Positions 1 through 12,644 of a stretch of DNA of 64,000 bases are shown in pieces (the stretch's first letter is position 1; the number at the start of each line of letters is the position of its first letter). The stretch comes from Schoenoplectus triqueter (lineage: Eukaryota > Streptophyta > Magnoliopsida > Poales > Cyperaceae), in contig CAXKVV010000058.1 in NCBI GenBank assembly GCA_964058805.1, positions 1 through 64,000 on the forward strand, written 5' to 3'. A program made the position numbers and the translations under genes. The notes beneath the pieces were generated by a model, which was not told where the DNA came from, did no database searches, and was given only the letters and a program-made list of their open reading frames with translations.

Positions 1-2290
1 AGTATCTACTCAGAAATTCAAGAAAATCAATATAAATGATCCTAATAATGTCCATAATAAATTTATCTATTTAAGTATTCAATGTAAAGATTCTACAATA
101 CTAATTTGCCACCAAAGGTAACTCAGATGTGGAAAAAAAAAGCTACTGCTTAACCAAGTTACTTCCATTTTTAATCATTTTTGGCTCGACATTTCCACAT
201 AAATTGGTCCAAATTCATATAAATACTCCTAACTATTTGTATAATAGTTTTCTGTAATTAAATCCTTCAGATGAAGATTCTACAAAACTAATTCCGCACA
301 ATATATAGATCAGACGCATTAATAACTACTATTTAAACAAATTGATTGCTTTTTTTAGCAGTTTGGACCTCATTTCTACACATAATTCGATAAAAACTTC
401 TATTCAAATAGGTTGTTTGCGTTTTCAATATTTTTTTGCCTAGTATCTACATAGGAATTAATGATCATTCGCACAAATGATCCATATAATGTCCATAATA
501 AACTTATCTATTTAAGTATTCAGTGCGAAGATTCTACGACACTAATTTGCCACCAAACGTAACTCAAATGCGAAAAAAAAACTACTGCTTAACCTAGTTA
601 TGTACATTTTTTTTGCCCATATTTACACAAAAGTTCGTGAAATATCAAACAAATACTCCTAATTATTTATATGATAGGTTGATCTAATTAAGTCTTTATG
701 ATGAAGATTCTACAAAACTAATTTCGCACAAAATATAGCTCAAACGCATTAATAACTATTATTTAAACAAGTTAAACTGCGTCTTTTTAGCATTTTATGC
801 CTCGTTTCTACACATAAGTCGGTGCACATTCAAATAAATGCTCTTCATAATATCAATTATATGATTTTATAATTAACACTTGAATATTAACATTCCACGA
901 CACTCATTTCGTATAAATCTGAACTTAGATGCATTAAAAACTTCAGTTAAACAAGCTGTTTGCTTCCTTAATGATATTTTGGGCTCATATCTATATATAA
1001 TTTCATGACAATTCATTCGATTGGTCCGAAAAATACATACTGTAAGGTTATCTAATTCAATTCTCATTATAAAAATGTCTAATACACAAATTTCACATAA
1101 AACATAATACAAATTCATTAAAGGCTGCAAATTTAAATAGATTATTTGCGTTTTAAAACATTTTTGGCCATTTATCCACACATAAATTCATAAAAATTCG
1201 TGGATATAATCCTAATAATGTCTGCGGTAGGATATCTATTTAATTCTTCAATATGAATAGTTCTACGACACTAATTTACCACAAAAAATAACTAAGATGC
1301 TATCACAACTGCAGTATAATTTAAGCTTTTTGCGTTTTTAAAAAAATAATTGGCCTTATATGACCACGAAAATTCGTGACGATTTATCCAAATACTCCAA
1401 ATTATGTGTGTAATAGGTATATCTGAACTACTCTACAATTTAAGCATACTATGATATCAATTTCACACTAAAATTGACTCGGATGAATTAAAAAATTGCT
1501 GTTTAAAAATTTTAGTTGAATTTTTTTTTATCAGTTTTGTTCACATTTCTAGAAATAAATTCGTGGAAATTCAAATAAATACTCATAATTCTATATATTC
1601 TAAGTTATCTGATTAAATTTTTTAATTTGAAGATTCTACGATACTAATTTCACACAAAACTCAATTCAGATGCTTTAGTGTTACTACTATAAACAAGTAT
1701 TATGCGCTTTTAAACATTTTTCACCTCATTTTTATCCATATTTCGGTGCTTATTCATAAAAATAATATCTATTATGAGGTTATATACATAATCTTTCCAC
1801 ATGAAATGTCAAAAAACGCTAATTTCACATAAAATATCATTCAAATTTATTAAAACTGCTATTCAAATAGGTTGTTTGGGTTTTCAATATTTTTTGGCCA
1901 AGTATCTACTCAGAAATTCAAGAAAATCAATACAAATGATCCTAATAATGTCCATAATAAATTTATCTATTTAAGTATTCAATGTAAAGATTCTACAATA
2001 CTAATTTGCAACCAAAGGTAAATCAGATGTGGAAAAAAAAGCTACTGCTTAACCAAGTTACTTCCATTTTTAATCATTTTTGGCTCGACATTTACACATA
2101 AATTGGTCCAAATTCATATAAATACTTCTAATTATTTGTATAATAGTTTTCTATAATTAAATCCTTAAGATGAAGATTCTACAAAACTAATTCCGCACAA
2201 TATATAGATCAGACGCATTAATGACTACTATTTAAACAAATTGATTGCCTTTTTTAGCAGTTTGGACCTCATTTCTACACATAATTTGGT
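1..2290. repeat. ~182-bp satellite in a 1,900-bp higher-order repeat
   Basis: Tandem degenerate monomers recur with a landmark like TTTTTGGCCTCATTTCTACA near 181, 363, 611, 787, 970, 1157, 1345, 1530, 1717, 1895, 2080 and 2262, a spacing of about 176-187 bp. A truncated monomer of about 70 bp lies at 363-432. The first bases of the window recur at 1901 with few changes, so ten full monomers plus the short one form a 1,900-bp higher-order unit. Monomers inside one unit differ much more than the two copies of the unit do. The monomer length is in the range of plant centromeric or heterochromatic satellites, but no centromere role can be shown here. The array is cut by the window start and ends sharply at about 2290 against copia DNA. 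Confidence 0.9.
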
Positions 2291-4070
2291 GCCATGAAAA
2301 CTAGTGTCCTCACTGTTTTCATCTTTGCTACAGGTGCAAAGGTCTTATCATAGTCAATGCCATATGTTTAATTGTACCTCTTCGCTACTAACCTAACCTT
2401 GTAATGCTCAACTAGACCTTCTGGATTCTGCTTAACTGTGAAGACTCACTTGCATCCAATCGTCTTCTTGTCTGGTGGTAGTGACACAAGCTCCCAAGTT
2501 TTGTTCATTTTGAGGGCCCCAAGCTCTTTCAACATGACTACTTCCCATTTCAAATCTCTCTTAGCAACCTGCCAACACTTAGGGATAGAGTAATGATGTA
2601 ATGAATGCTCTATATATAGATGATATATGTGAGTAAGAGATAAATTTAGCAATGTCATGTGGAAAACCATATCGGTAGGAGGAATTCCTGCATTCTCGTG
2701 AGAAGTCCACCTTGTCAGTAGGGGAATGGGAGGAGTAGAGAGAGAAATCATATCACATGTGTATTCTGAGTCTGAGGTGGATGGTGTAGATGTCTCAAGA
2801 GTCGGAGTAGACAGGGGAAATGGATTTGGCACGAGTGGCACTGTAGGCACAACTTCCTCATTCTGCTTCTTTCTTCTTATATACACTTTACCATATCTCG
2901 ACTCCCCCTGAGCCTGAGTTCTACCACCTTCGGATTCATTCATCTCAACTTTCATTTTATCCACAGTCGTATTCTCCTTTTCTAGCTCAACTATAGTCGA
3001 ATCCTCATTTTTCGGCTCAACCACAGCCGAATCTTTCCTTATTGGACAACCAACACCACCCACAGTCACTATCACTACTACTCTCCCCCTCTCGTCTCAA
3101 ACCTCCTGTAGTGAGCGAGTCTCCAAAGGGTGATATAATCTCTGAGGAGTAGTATGATTTAAGTTCCCGAAATGTAACATCCATAATTATAAAGTCTTTT
3201 TTTTCACAAGACTCCAGCATACATAGCCTTTCTGAGTACTCGAGTACCCAACAAAGATATATTTCACAGTCTTTGAATTTAGTTTTCTCACATTAGATCT
3301 GTTATTTTGCACGAAACACAACCAAAGATTTTGAGAGGAAGAATATGTGCATTCTTACCTTTCAGTATTTCCATCAGGGACTTCCAATTCAGCACCCGTG
3401 AGGACATTCTATTGATTGGAACATCTACTTGAGGACATTTGGAAAGTACTTGAGGGAATACAGTATCAAACTTCGAGTATACTCAATCCAGCACCCGTGA
3501 GAACATTCTGTGGAACATTCTTCCCCTGAGTATGATGTTGATTGGAACATCATACTTTGAGTATACTCAATCCAGCACCCGTGAGGACATTCTGTGGAAC
3601 ATTCATATAAATCATCATACTTCGAGTATACTCAAGTAGATGTTTGTTCTTTCATTTTGCTACTATGTTCTGTTCGGATGTATATTGACACATAGTTTGA
3701 TACTGTATCCCCTGAGATGGCAAGTACTTTCCAAATGCTCTATTGGAATACTCTATCTCATTATCATACCTCAATACTTTCACAACTACACTGTATTGAG
3801 TTTGAACCATTTTGTGAAAATTTTTGAAGCAAGCAATCACATCATTTTTATTTTTCATCAAGTAAAGTCAAGTCACATAAGAAAAATAATCAATGAAAGA
3901 GACAAAATATCTAACTTCATTCAAAATAGTTGTAAGACAAGGTCTCCATACATCAAATAAATCAAATTAAATAAACAAGAACTCCTATTACAAGAGCTTA
4001 CATAAGAGATCTTGGTATACTTATCTAACTCACACGCATCATATACCAGTTTTTCGTTATTGGTCTTTTC
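2291..4070 (-). pseudogene. Ty1/copia pol remnant (integrase to start of reverse transcriptase)
   Basis: Reading the minus strand from about 4070 downwards gives, in several frames, a pre-integrase segment (CELDKYTKISY), integrase core pieces (YFVSFIDYFS, then KNKNDVIACFKNFHKMVQTQ at 3861-3800 and VLRYDNEIEY), a hydrophilic linker, and the start of reverse transcriptase (KTWELVSLPPDKKTIGCK at about 2450; FAPVAKMKTV at about 2300). Order and spacing fit copia pol. The frame is broken repeatedly. The part between about 3380 and 3640 has been duplicated in short tandem copies. No LTR was recognised, and reverse transcriptase stops where the satellite begins. It is a dead, truncated copy. Confidence 0.8.
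3380..3640. repeat. short tandem duplication inside the copia remnant
   Basis: The phrase CAGCACCCGTGAGGACATTC and the following GTGGAACATTC recur near 3391, 3490 and 3571, and CGAGTATACTCAA recurs near 3474, 3558 and 3620. Spacing is about 80-100 bp. This looks like local slippage or unequal exchange within the dead element. Confidence 0.7.
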
Positions 4071-5035
4071 AAATAAAGATAGATATAACCTACTCAAAAT
4101 AAGAAATTAATGATGACCTAAGCGTTTATGATGGAGCAGTAGTAATTCCTCCACACTCATCTCAACCCTCCAGTTCTCCCTATGATCTAGATAATTTTGA
4201 TATTCTCAAGTCATGAATTCTTATCATGGAGGTATTGTGTTCTTCTAAACTTGGTTTGGCTCATTCAAATTCTACTTCAGTTCAGTATATTATGATAGAG
4301 ATGAACTTGATCAGCAAATTACTGTCATCTTGTTTGTTTCCCTTTTGACATCTAGTTAACTTGGTTAATTAGGTTACTACAGATTAAAGTTTGGACAAGT
4401 GGTATTATATTGAGGAACTTGATTTTTATGTTAGAAATTAGTTCTCTGAAATTAATCATCGCTTTTGCTTGCTGAACTTTTTCGAGTAGCAGCTTTATCA
4501 TAAATGCTTGCTCTTAACCAGCATCCTTGTTCTTTCTTTTTCCTGAAATATTCATAGTTATTTCAGTTTCTTAATTGGCAGCACCATAGTACTTAGTTGA
4601 TAATGCGAAGAGGTGCATGCACGAGTTTTTACTTTAGATTATGTTGGTGTTATATCGGTGAACGTGATTTTGCATTCAAGGGTTAATTTGCATAAACTTG
4701 GTAATTACTTTCGATTGCTGAAATTTTGTGGTACCTTTGAAATGATCGAGTCTTAAGTAACTGTCATTGCTTTTTTAGTATTCTAGAAATATTCATCATA
4801 AAATTTAGTAGCTCACTTCTTAATTTTCAGAGTACATTTGTTGATAATGCAATATCTCAACAAATGTCAATTGAGCATGCACGAGAATTTGGCCACACTC
4901 ATTTATTTGAGGTCAATGAAGATTGTGCATTTTGCTGATAGATCCAACACAAAGCTAAGCTTTTTATCCATTTTTCTTCTCAATATAGCATAGACGTATG
5001 TGTATCAAAGAACTCATTAACTTTCTTGCTCGCTT
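4071..5035. other. intergenic DNA, no gene seen
   Basis: No coding sequence is supported. Two stretches (about 4440-4640 and 4720-4890) share scattered similarity, including GTTGATAATGC and GAGCATGCACGAG-like words, and may be an old duplication of non-coding DNA. Confidence 0.4.
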
Positions 5036-5530
5036 ATTATTCTAGTAAGGCCCAATTCAGCTTGGCCCATATCTTCCTACTCTGGTCCTTTATTTATTTC
5101 CTTAACCTACACTTGTCTTTAGAGTTGCTCCTTGCGCAAGCCAGAAAACAGATAAAGAGAGGAGAAAATAGAAAAAGAGAGTAAGGAAGAGTGAGAGATA
5201 GAGTGATTTTTGTTATTAACAATTGAGATATTCTTGTAATCTCCTTATTTAATAGTAAAATTGTTAGTTGTTTGCTTTCCGGTGGAGTAAGTTTGATCGA
5301 ACCACTTAATCTTTTGTTTGTCTCCTCTTATGTGCTCTTGTGTGATTGTTGGACTCAATCTATCCTATGGTAATATTTCTTTTTCTATAGTGGTTGTTTG
5401 ATTGTATGCTTGATTGGATTTATTTCTAATTTTTGGGTTCCCTTTGTTGTACGGATTCTTGAAGCTTTGGGGCTATTTTGCAGTTGGTACTAGCTATACC
5501 GTGTTGTACCAGTAGCTCAGTTCCTAACAA
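5036..5530 (+). repeat. 5' LTR of the copia element
   Basis: Direct repeat of the segment at 7175-7685; ends in CCTAACA directly before the primer-binding site. The left boundary is approximate because the TG start is not obvious. It contains a purine-rich stretch near 5150-5205 shared with the other copy. Confidence 0.75.
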
Positions 5531-5531
5531 A

Positions 5532-5548
5532 TGGTATCAGAGACGAGG
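5532..5548 (+). other. tRNA primer-binding site
   Basis: TGGTATCAGAGACGAGG begins one base after the 5' LTR. TGGTATCAGAG is the usual initiator-Met tRNA primer site of plant copia elements. It sets the orientation of the element as plus. Confidence 0.85.
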
Positions 5549-5879
5549 TTGTGTGGTACAGTTATTTGATATGGTTGTTTTGTGAGGATCTAATTTAAAT
5601 AAGAATATGGCAAAAAGTATTATAGCATCTATATTTGAAATTGAGAAAATTGATGGGAAATAAAATTTTACATTGTGATAAGGTTTAGTCCGAGATGTCC
5701 TTGTACTTCAGAATTTAAATGATACATTGAATAGTACCAAACTAATTGAAATGAAGGATGACAGATAAAAAATATTGTGTGATACAACCCTTAGTACAAT
5801 TCGATTTTGTTTGTCGAATGAAATCAAAGCTTCTTCCATGGCCAAAACATGCTCAAATAAGTTATGAATGAAACTGAAA

Positions 5880-7100
5880 GGCATGTATCTGTCTAAGTCA
5901 TTGTCATGTCGGACGGCTTTGAAAAAGCGGTTGTACCGATTTAAGATGAAGGAGAGTATGAATTTGAGAGTTCACTTTGGTGCGTTTAATACTCTAGTGT
6001 AAGTGGAAAGATAGAGAGAGAAGATCAAGCTTGTTTGTTCATAGCATCCCTATCAAAGTCGTATGATTCTATTACGATGTCTTTGCTAGAGAAGAAGGAC
6101 GACTTAACAATGTTAGAAATGACTGTCGTACTTTTAGATTTTGAGTCCTTGAGGCGATGTGAGGAGGGTGTGTCAGAATTCTCTAACGCGCTTCTGATTG
6201 CATCGGATTGGCGGCAACAACAAAAAGTCGGGCCGCCATATATGCCATAAGTATGGCAAGCCCGATCAATTTCGATGTGATTGTCCCGAGAGATAGCTAA
6301 ACCGTTCACTGACACCTGGAGTCGATCACACGACTGTTGCGATTGATGATGATGGTGATATCATTGTGTGTATAAGTGAGAAGGATGTGTATGAGGCTGT
6401 TGGTTACATAATAGCAGTAGCAGCGACGTTGGTAGTAGCTAGGTGTTAGACTTTAGGAGTACATTTCATGTTTGTCCTGGGAGGGATTGGTTTGATTCAC
6501 TTCGAGAGATTCCGGTGGTACCTTGTCTTTGGCTGATGGATCGACTTTGTTGATTGTCGGAATTTATACGATTAGGTTCTGAATGTAGGATGGTATGATT
6601 CATATGGTTAATAGTGTTCGGTATATATCTGGTGTACGGCGGGGTCTTGTGTCATTCAGTGAGTTGGATTCACACAGGTATGAGCTATGGATTCGCTGTG
6701 GGTCCATAGAGGTATTTTGAGGTGACATGGTTGTCATTCGAGGTACTAGACGCAGTGGTCACTATGAGATGGTTGGTACGATGGAGTTCGCGATCATTGT
6801 TGTACCAATTGGTAATTCTACAAGCAAAGCTGTAGGAGTTGATGACATGTTGGGATGGAGTTGCAACGGTTGAGATATGTCACATAGCAGCGAGTGTCAT
6901 TGAACAGTTGTCTGGACAGAGGGTTGTTGGCGACGACAAGCTTGGTCGTTTGGATCCTTATGGACGCCTTGATATCGATGGAGGTAGGTATGGACATGCA
7001 GTGGGTGATATTGCACTGGGCATTAGATCTGAGCGGTAATGTACCGTGGACTCAGGTTTGATGCAATTAGTCTATGGACTAGAAGGCTCAGGGGAGACGA
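5880..7100 (+). pseudogene. copia gag-protease remnant
   Basis: A gag piece (FIASLSKSYDSITMSLLEKK at 6037 onward) is followed, one frame over, by a degenerate zinc knuckle around 6225-6290 (CHKYGKPDQFRCDCPE) in which the second Cys and the His are changed. Downstream, broken frames give the protease region (FHVCPGRDWFDS near 6465) and a pre-integrase region (LVSFSELDSH near 6650, with frameshifts). Integrase and reverse transcriptase are absent, so the element could not move by itself. Confidence 0.7.
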
Positions 7101-7174
7101 TGAGGTATTGAAAATAACTATTGAGGTTATGACGGTTGACATAAAATGAGTTGTAATTTTGAGCATACGGTGAA

Positions 7175-7685
7175 GATTATTGGGTTTTAGAGCCAATTCA
7201 TCTTGGCATGTATCTTCCTACTCATGGTCTGTTTATTTGTTCTCTTGACCTACTTTTGTCTTTAGAGTTGCTGAAAAAGTTGGGCTGCTCCTTGCGCTAG
7301 CCAGGAAACAAAGAGAGAAGAGAGAATAGAAAAAGAGAGAGTGAGGAAGACTTGAGAGATAGAGTACTTATTTGTTCATACAATTGATACTTTTTATAAT
7401 GTCCTTATTTAATAATAAAATTGTTAGTCATTTGTCTTCCGGTGGAGTATGACCGAACCGCTTAATCTTTTATTTGTCTCTTTTTATGTGCTATTGTATA
7501 TTTATTGAACTCGATCTATCCCATGATAATATTTTTTGTTTATTGTGGTTGTCTGATTATATGCTTGATTGGATTTGTTTCTAATTTCTGGGTTCCCTTT
7601 GGTGTGCTGGTTGTTGAAGCTTTGGGACTGTTTTTGCAGTTGGTACCAGCTGTACCGGGTTGTACCAGTATCCCAGTTCCTAACA
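7175..7685 (+). repeat. 3' LTR of the copia element
   Basis: Direct repeat of 5036-5530, ending CAGTTCCTAACA at about 7685. It holds a small insertion relative to the 5' copy near 7275. The left boundary is approximate. Confidence 0.75.
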
Positions 7686-8609
7686 CATATTATGGTCGGT
7701 ATGATGAAATATGAATTTTACATGTGGTGATCAGTAGATTATATTTGCATCTAAGCCTCATCAAGCCTCAAATTTTACATAAAACTTCAATGTTACTGGA
7801 AATTACCTTCTGATCAGGTCATGGACCTATCTGTACAACGTCAAAACGCTGGGTTAGACGTGCCAATTGATATGTATTATCCTACCATGTGTTTACTGTT
7901 GTGCACTTATAGTTGTCACTTGTTACATTATCATTCTGTCCTAAACAATGTTCCATATTTTTTAGAAAATTGAAGAAGCTATATCCAAGCCGCCGTCTTC
8001 TTTGAGTAGTATAGAGTCTTTGCACTGACGGGAGGCATCTGACAGTGTTTTTTTTTTATTTTGAGAAAACTGGCCTTAAAAATTAGAAATAGAAACAAAG
8101 GTTCTTTACAAACAAATACGTAGGCTTTAAACATTAACCAAGCTAAGTGTACCTTCATTTGAGAAACAGGATACCCTAACAGTCTCACCTCCCTAGCTGA
8201 CATAATAGAACAAAAGAAAAAGACTATAAAATTGACGTGTCATACTTAACACTGAACTAAATAAAATTTGAGAACTATAAGATTTTATATGTTTTTTTTT
8301 ACAAGAGATGATATTCTTCTGTACAAACTTAATCCAACATCATCAACAGATGAGGATCCAAGTCTTCAAATTTTATGGAAACTAATAGATTCCTAATCTT
8401 TAAAGAAGAAAAATCAATTAAGCAATGAAAAAGAAAATAGAGCACTATATACATATTTATGCGCAAAAGTTTATGTTGTCATCAGCAACATAAAATGAAG
8501 TATAAAACCATGTCAATCTGTCTATCTCAGTTTAGTAATCGGCAATGCATCTATCCTTCAATCTTTCACTAGTGCAAAGGCCGGGTCTTATTCGGCCTTC
8601 CGCAGCCTA
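7686..8609. other. intergenic DNA, nothing recognised
   Basis: AT-rich sequence with homopolymer runs. No coding region, repeat or RNA gene could be supported. Confidence 0.4.
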
Positions 8610-8970
8610 CTATATATAGTCATCAAGAATTGGTTCAAGATTTGCTTCAGTATATTGCCCCGCTTCGGCACATACCGGGGCTCGGTCCTGAGTATCAACC
8701 CCATGCTCTGCTTGTAACCCGTCTCCGCTTTCTGGCTGAAAGGATATTGCAAAAACAAAGGCATGGCTGATCTTGTGTGAGAAGAAAAACAAATTAAGAA
8801 AGGCAAGTGTGTTTGGGTTACTTGAGAAGAAGCAAATGGATCAGTGCTCTTACGAGCTGTTGCTGAGCTGTTTGATGCAGGCTCATTTATAAGAGAAGTG
8901 CTTTGTGAGACTGAGTCTTCTATCCCAATTCCCAAGATTCTCCTTTGTAGTTTAGTACTTGATTAGCTTA
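8610..8970 (-). pseudogene. 3' gene fragment of unknown family, two exons
   Basis: On the minus strand an exon ending at 8822 encodes a Ser/Thr-rich peptide starting about RILGIGIEDSVSQS and closing FASSQ. A GT donor (gtaaccc) follows, an intron of 86 bp ends TTTCAG, and an in-frame second exon (8735-8610) encodes an acidic tail starting PESGDGLQAEHG and ending LEPILDDYI with a TAG stop. The splice junction keeps one frame and the tail has protein-like composition. An in-frame stop lies just upstream near 8975, so the first visible exon either starts at an acceptor there or the fragment is truncated. I do not recognise the family. It could be the last two exons of a duplicated gene; no other exons were found nearby. 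Confidence 0.35.
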
Positions 8971-11970
8971 TTGCTCCATCAATCGAGAATTAGACTCGTC
9001 TTACGGTCATAGTACGTAAAAGTTCCTCAATTATTTCGGCCAATTGCATGATAATGGAATACATCGTTTTGTCCACTGGATTTCAGTCCCGGTAAAGACT
9101 TGTCTCAAGTTCAATGTCTTTTTTATAAAATTTGAGTGACAGCAATAAATGAGATAATTAAGTAGTAAAGAACTTGATTTTTTTTTCTAAGTCGTATCTA
9201 ATCATTTATATACTGACGTTTTCAATCAAGTTATATATACACGAATAAGAGATTTTGGAATTTACAAAATGCAACATATGAACGAACCGATTAACGCACA
9301 AAAGTAGAAACCTGTTATTAACATTATATTTAGTTGCACACTAATTTTATATGATTTTATTCACATTAATATACAATTTTGTTTATAACTAGTTCAACAC
9401 GAAATTAATTATAGACTCGATTCACTTTGACAGTGTTGTTTGATTTTTAGGGATAGAGAAGAGGGCTGGAAGGCTCAGTCCTCTTAATCCTACAAAAATT
9501 ATACATTGATGTTAAAATATATTATATAATTTTATCTTATCATACCATAAATTTTAATATTATAATAACGTAAACTTACGTCTCAGCTTCTATGTTAAAA
9601 TTCTAGTTCCACCTTTATTTCCTTTAATAAACCTCGATAATGCATTGTTTGCTCCAATATTATTCCAATTTTCTCTTCCAAATCCTCAATTGCATCTGTC
9701 AACACTCAACAGTTATTAATGATTACAGAAAGCACATGCGGATTATCTCATTGTCTCTTCGACTGATGCAACAAGAACGGGTCTTCAAAAGACCATAGTG
9801 TTCTGCGGAACTGGGGTCCACATGTCAATGAGAGTAGTCTTTGCAACGTGTTGGTTCAAGAATTGAAGGGTACATATACGCGTTACACAATGTGGGGGAG
9901 CTTTTTTAGTACTTCCCGCGTAGGGGTAAACAATTGTTCCGGGTTCTCATGTGAGAATTGGTCTAATTTGATTGGATCAAGAAAATTTTTGTTCTTAAAT
10001 CTTAATGAACAATTAAACATACTAACTTATAATAATACGTTTTTATCTACTAAAAAATCTCTTTTTTTATATACAGAAGCTCTCGTCAATTTCGACATCC
10101 ATTTTTTAAAACGTTTCCCGTTAAATTTAAAAATATATATTTTTCATAAAAAAAATGCGACATTATTTTTGTTGGTAAGCAGAAAGAGGGTATGCATCCT
10201 CTCAAGAGTTTTTTTTTCTGTGAAGAATTTTCAAAAATTAATCATAACGGCTCGTTTTAATCACAACGGCTATGGAAAAATTTAAATACGAATTTTAATG
10301 CACGGGGATTTATTATTGTTAAATCAGAACCGTTGATCTCTGATCGAACGGATCAGATTAAAAGCACTCCACCTTGAGAGCTTTTTTTGTTCTCCAAATG
10401 ATGTTGTTTCAGCAAAAAGAGAGGTATTTTCATAAAAGGGAAGTCATTTTGTTTCAAAGTTTTTGAATAAAAAGGGGAAAATGTAAAATTGGCCAATTAT
10501 AAAAAGTGCATCTCTGCCCATTTATGACGGATCTTACTAACTCATGTTCAGGACAACATTTTTGTAAACCCATGCTTTAAAGTTGAAAACTGAAGCAATG
10601 CCGAGAGGAAGGACCCATTTCTACTTCACTTTTAATCTAGTTCACTTGTCAAGAGCTTTAAGAATTAAGAGGAAATTAGAGGGATGGAATACACTTGTAC
10701 CTCCTCAACATACATTCTAGAAAGATGATATATAATTACTTTTGGACCCAAAGCTATTTTCATAAAAGGAAATTAGAGGTTGTGTTGTGATACATTTTGG
10801 GTTAGTCTGATAGGTTGTATCAAAATAAATGGAATGGTGTGTAAGTGTAAAAGTATGTGTAAAAAGAACATGAGAATTACTTTGATCTATAAACTCTGTG
10901 CGTATATAAAAACTAATTTTCTTTTTACATTTTAGGCGAGATTTTATATAGGAGAAGAATGACATAAGGATCGTGACTAGTTTATGATCAGTAAGAATCA
11001 ATCCTAAAAATAATAAATGCATGTAATAACAAGTTAGTGTTCTGTCTTGTTTAGCTATATTATTTTAAGTTATGGCCGATTATAACCGTTATTTATAATA
11101 ATGGATGATTTTAAAGACACAAGATGAATAGTAAAATGATCTCGAGTTTATGAGCACTCATCTCGAAATCTGTCCATTCGAGATACATATAAGCAAAAGA
11201 AGCCGTTTAGGGTCCTTTATAAGTCTTATGTGCTAAGTATTCGAACTAATTGATAAATGAACCTCTAACAACACAGCTTTATGTATGTGTGCAAAGTCAA
11301 CTAGATACAAGAGGAACCTAGTCCTATCATGTTGTATACTGCTTGTTGTTGTTGCAAATTTGGCAGGTGGAGGTGGAGACAATATAACACCTCGCCAAAC
11401 GCGTCAATTCAGGGGGTCAATGAATCATAAAGATCGACCCTTTATCAGCAATCGCAGACAGCCTACTGCCCTACTGTTTAATTATATATATAAAAAAAAT
11501 TCTTATGGCATACAGATTAGCCCTCAAACAACCGAATGCTTAACATTCAGAGAAAATTCATTTGTCCAGAAAATTGCCATTGGTTCAGAAACAAACACAG
11601 TGAACCAACCAATCTGAATTCAGCAATCAGCAATAGGAAGAAAAGGGTGCACAAATAAATTCCAATTTACCAACCAAAGATACAATCTTGAACATGCAAA
11701 CACAACATTGTATATTTAAATTTGAACAAAGCTAGAAAAAGAACTAGGTTTTCATTTCATTCCCAGTCATAAACACAGTTCAATGGTACAGGATCCGACC
11801 ATCCATGACACCAATTTTTCACATCAACACTCCCCCTCCCACCCAGAAAAAAAAAACTAATATAACGCACAATAGAGAGATCATGTTCAGACAAACATAA
11901 ATCAGAGCACAAACCTCCACCAACACCCAAACCATCCACTACTGACTACAGAGATTTACTAAACGACACC
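8971..11970. other. intergenic DNA, no gene supported
   Basis: About 3 kb of AT-rich sequence. The only structure seen is one copy of a dispersed non-coding repeat at about 10225-10385, listed separately. Open frames here (9848-10285 and 11285-11617) are not supported as genes. Confidence 0.4.
10225..10385 (+). repeat. copy of a dispersed non-coding repeat
   Basis: Contains CACAACGGCT, AAATACGAATTTTAATGCA, TTATTATTGTTAAATCAGAA and CCGTTGAT in that order. The same ordered words occur in reverse orientation inside the retroposon at 24000-24120 and, more diverged, at about 20740-20880. Function unknown; probably pieces of one retroposon family. Confidence 0.6.
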
Positions 11971-12393
<423 letters not shown>

Positions 12394-12490
12394 TTAAATT
12401 AAGATGGGTACGAAATGGGATTAGGGTTTTGATTGGGAATGAGAGAAGGATTCGAGTTTCGATTGGGAGGGAGGAGGAGAGGGGAAGGGG

Positions 12491-12500
12491 GTTTTTAAAG
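12491..12500 (-). promoter_or_regulatory. TATA-like box of the H3.1 gene
   Basis: On the minus strand CTTTAAAAAC lies about 110 bp upstream of the H3 start codon, between the octamer-like elements and the ATG. Position fits a core promoter, but the motif is imperfect. Confidence 0.4.
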
Positions 12501-12625
12501 CGGACTGGTGAAAACGAAGAGCGGGAAATGAAAAACTCGCCGTCGCTCCCGAATTTTGGCCTTCGTTTTGGAGCGTTAGATCTAGTATTGCGTGGATGGT
12601 AGATATATGATTACAGAAGCCTCGG

Positions 12626-12644
12626 AGCGGATCCCGATCCGTGG
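12626..12644 (-). promoter_or_regulatory. histone octamer-like elements upstream of H3.1
   Basis: Minus-strand sequence CCACGGATCGGGATCCGCT contains GATCCGCT, a 7-of-8 match to the plant histone octamer GATCCGCG, preceded by CCACGGATC, which resembles a degenerate hexamer plus a reversed octamer. Such Type I-like elements drive S-phase transcription of plant core histone genes. They lie about 250 bp upstream of the H3 ATG and point to it. Confidence 0.6.

Larger units (their letters stand above)
5036..7685 (+). mobile_element. internally deleted Ty1/copia LTR retrotransposon
   Basis: Two direct repeats of about 0.5 kb (about 5036-5530 and 7175-7685) share long stretches such as TTTAGAGTTGCT, CCGGTGGAGTA and TTGTACCAGTA and both end in CAGTTCCTAACA. 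The left repeat is followed at once by TGGTATCAGAGACGAGG, a match to the primer-binding site complementary to initiator methionine tRNA. The internal region is only about 1.65 kb and holds broken gag, zinc-knuckle, protease and pre-integrase pieces; most integrase and all reverse transcriptase/RNase H are missing. The LTRs differ by many substitutions and small indels, so the insertion is old. The exact LTR starts and a TSD could not be fixed. Confidence 0.85.

Noticed and set aside
1..2290. CRISPR-like regular repeats
   Set aside because: The ~182-bp units are contiguous diverged monomers without unique spacers; this is a plant satellite.
8588..8935. 115-codon minus frame taken as one exon
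   Set aside because: It reads through an evident intron; splicing at TTTCAG gives the better C-terminus reported at 8610.
9848..10285. 145-codon plus-strand open frame
   Set aside because: AT-rich, Phe/Leu/Lys-driven composition, no motif, and its 3' end runs through a dispersed repeat copy.
11285..11617. 110-codon plus-strand ORF with a signal-peptide-like start
   Set aside because: The hydrophobic start is suggestive, but the rest is unlike a secreted peptide, no introns or homologous motif are visible, and it lies just downstream of the H3 gene. Kept out for lack of support.
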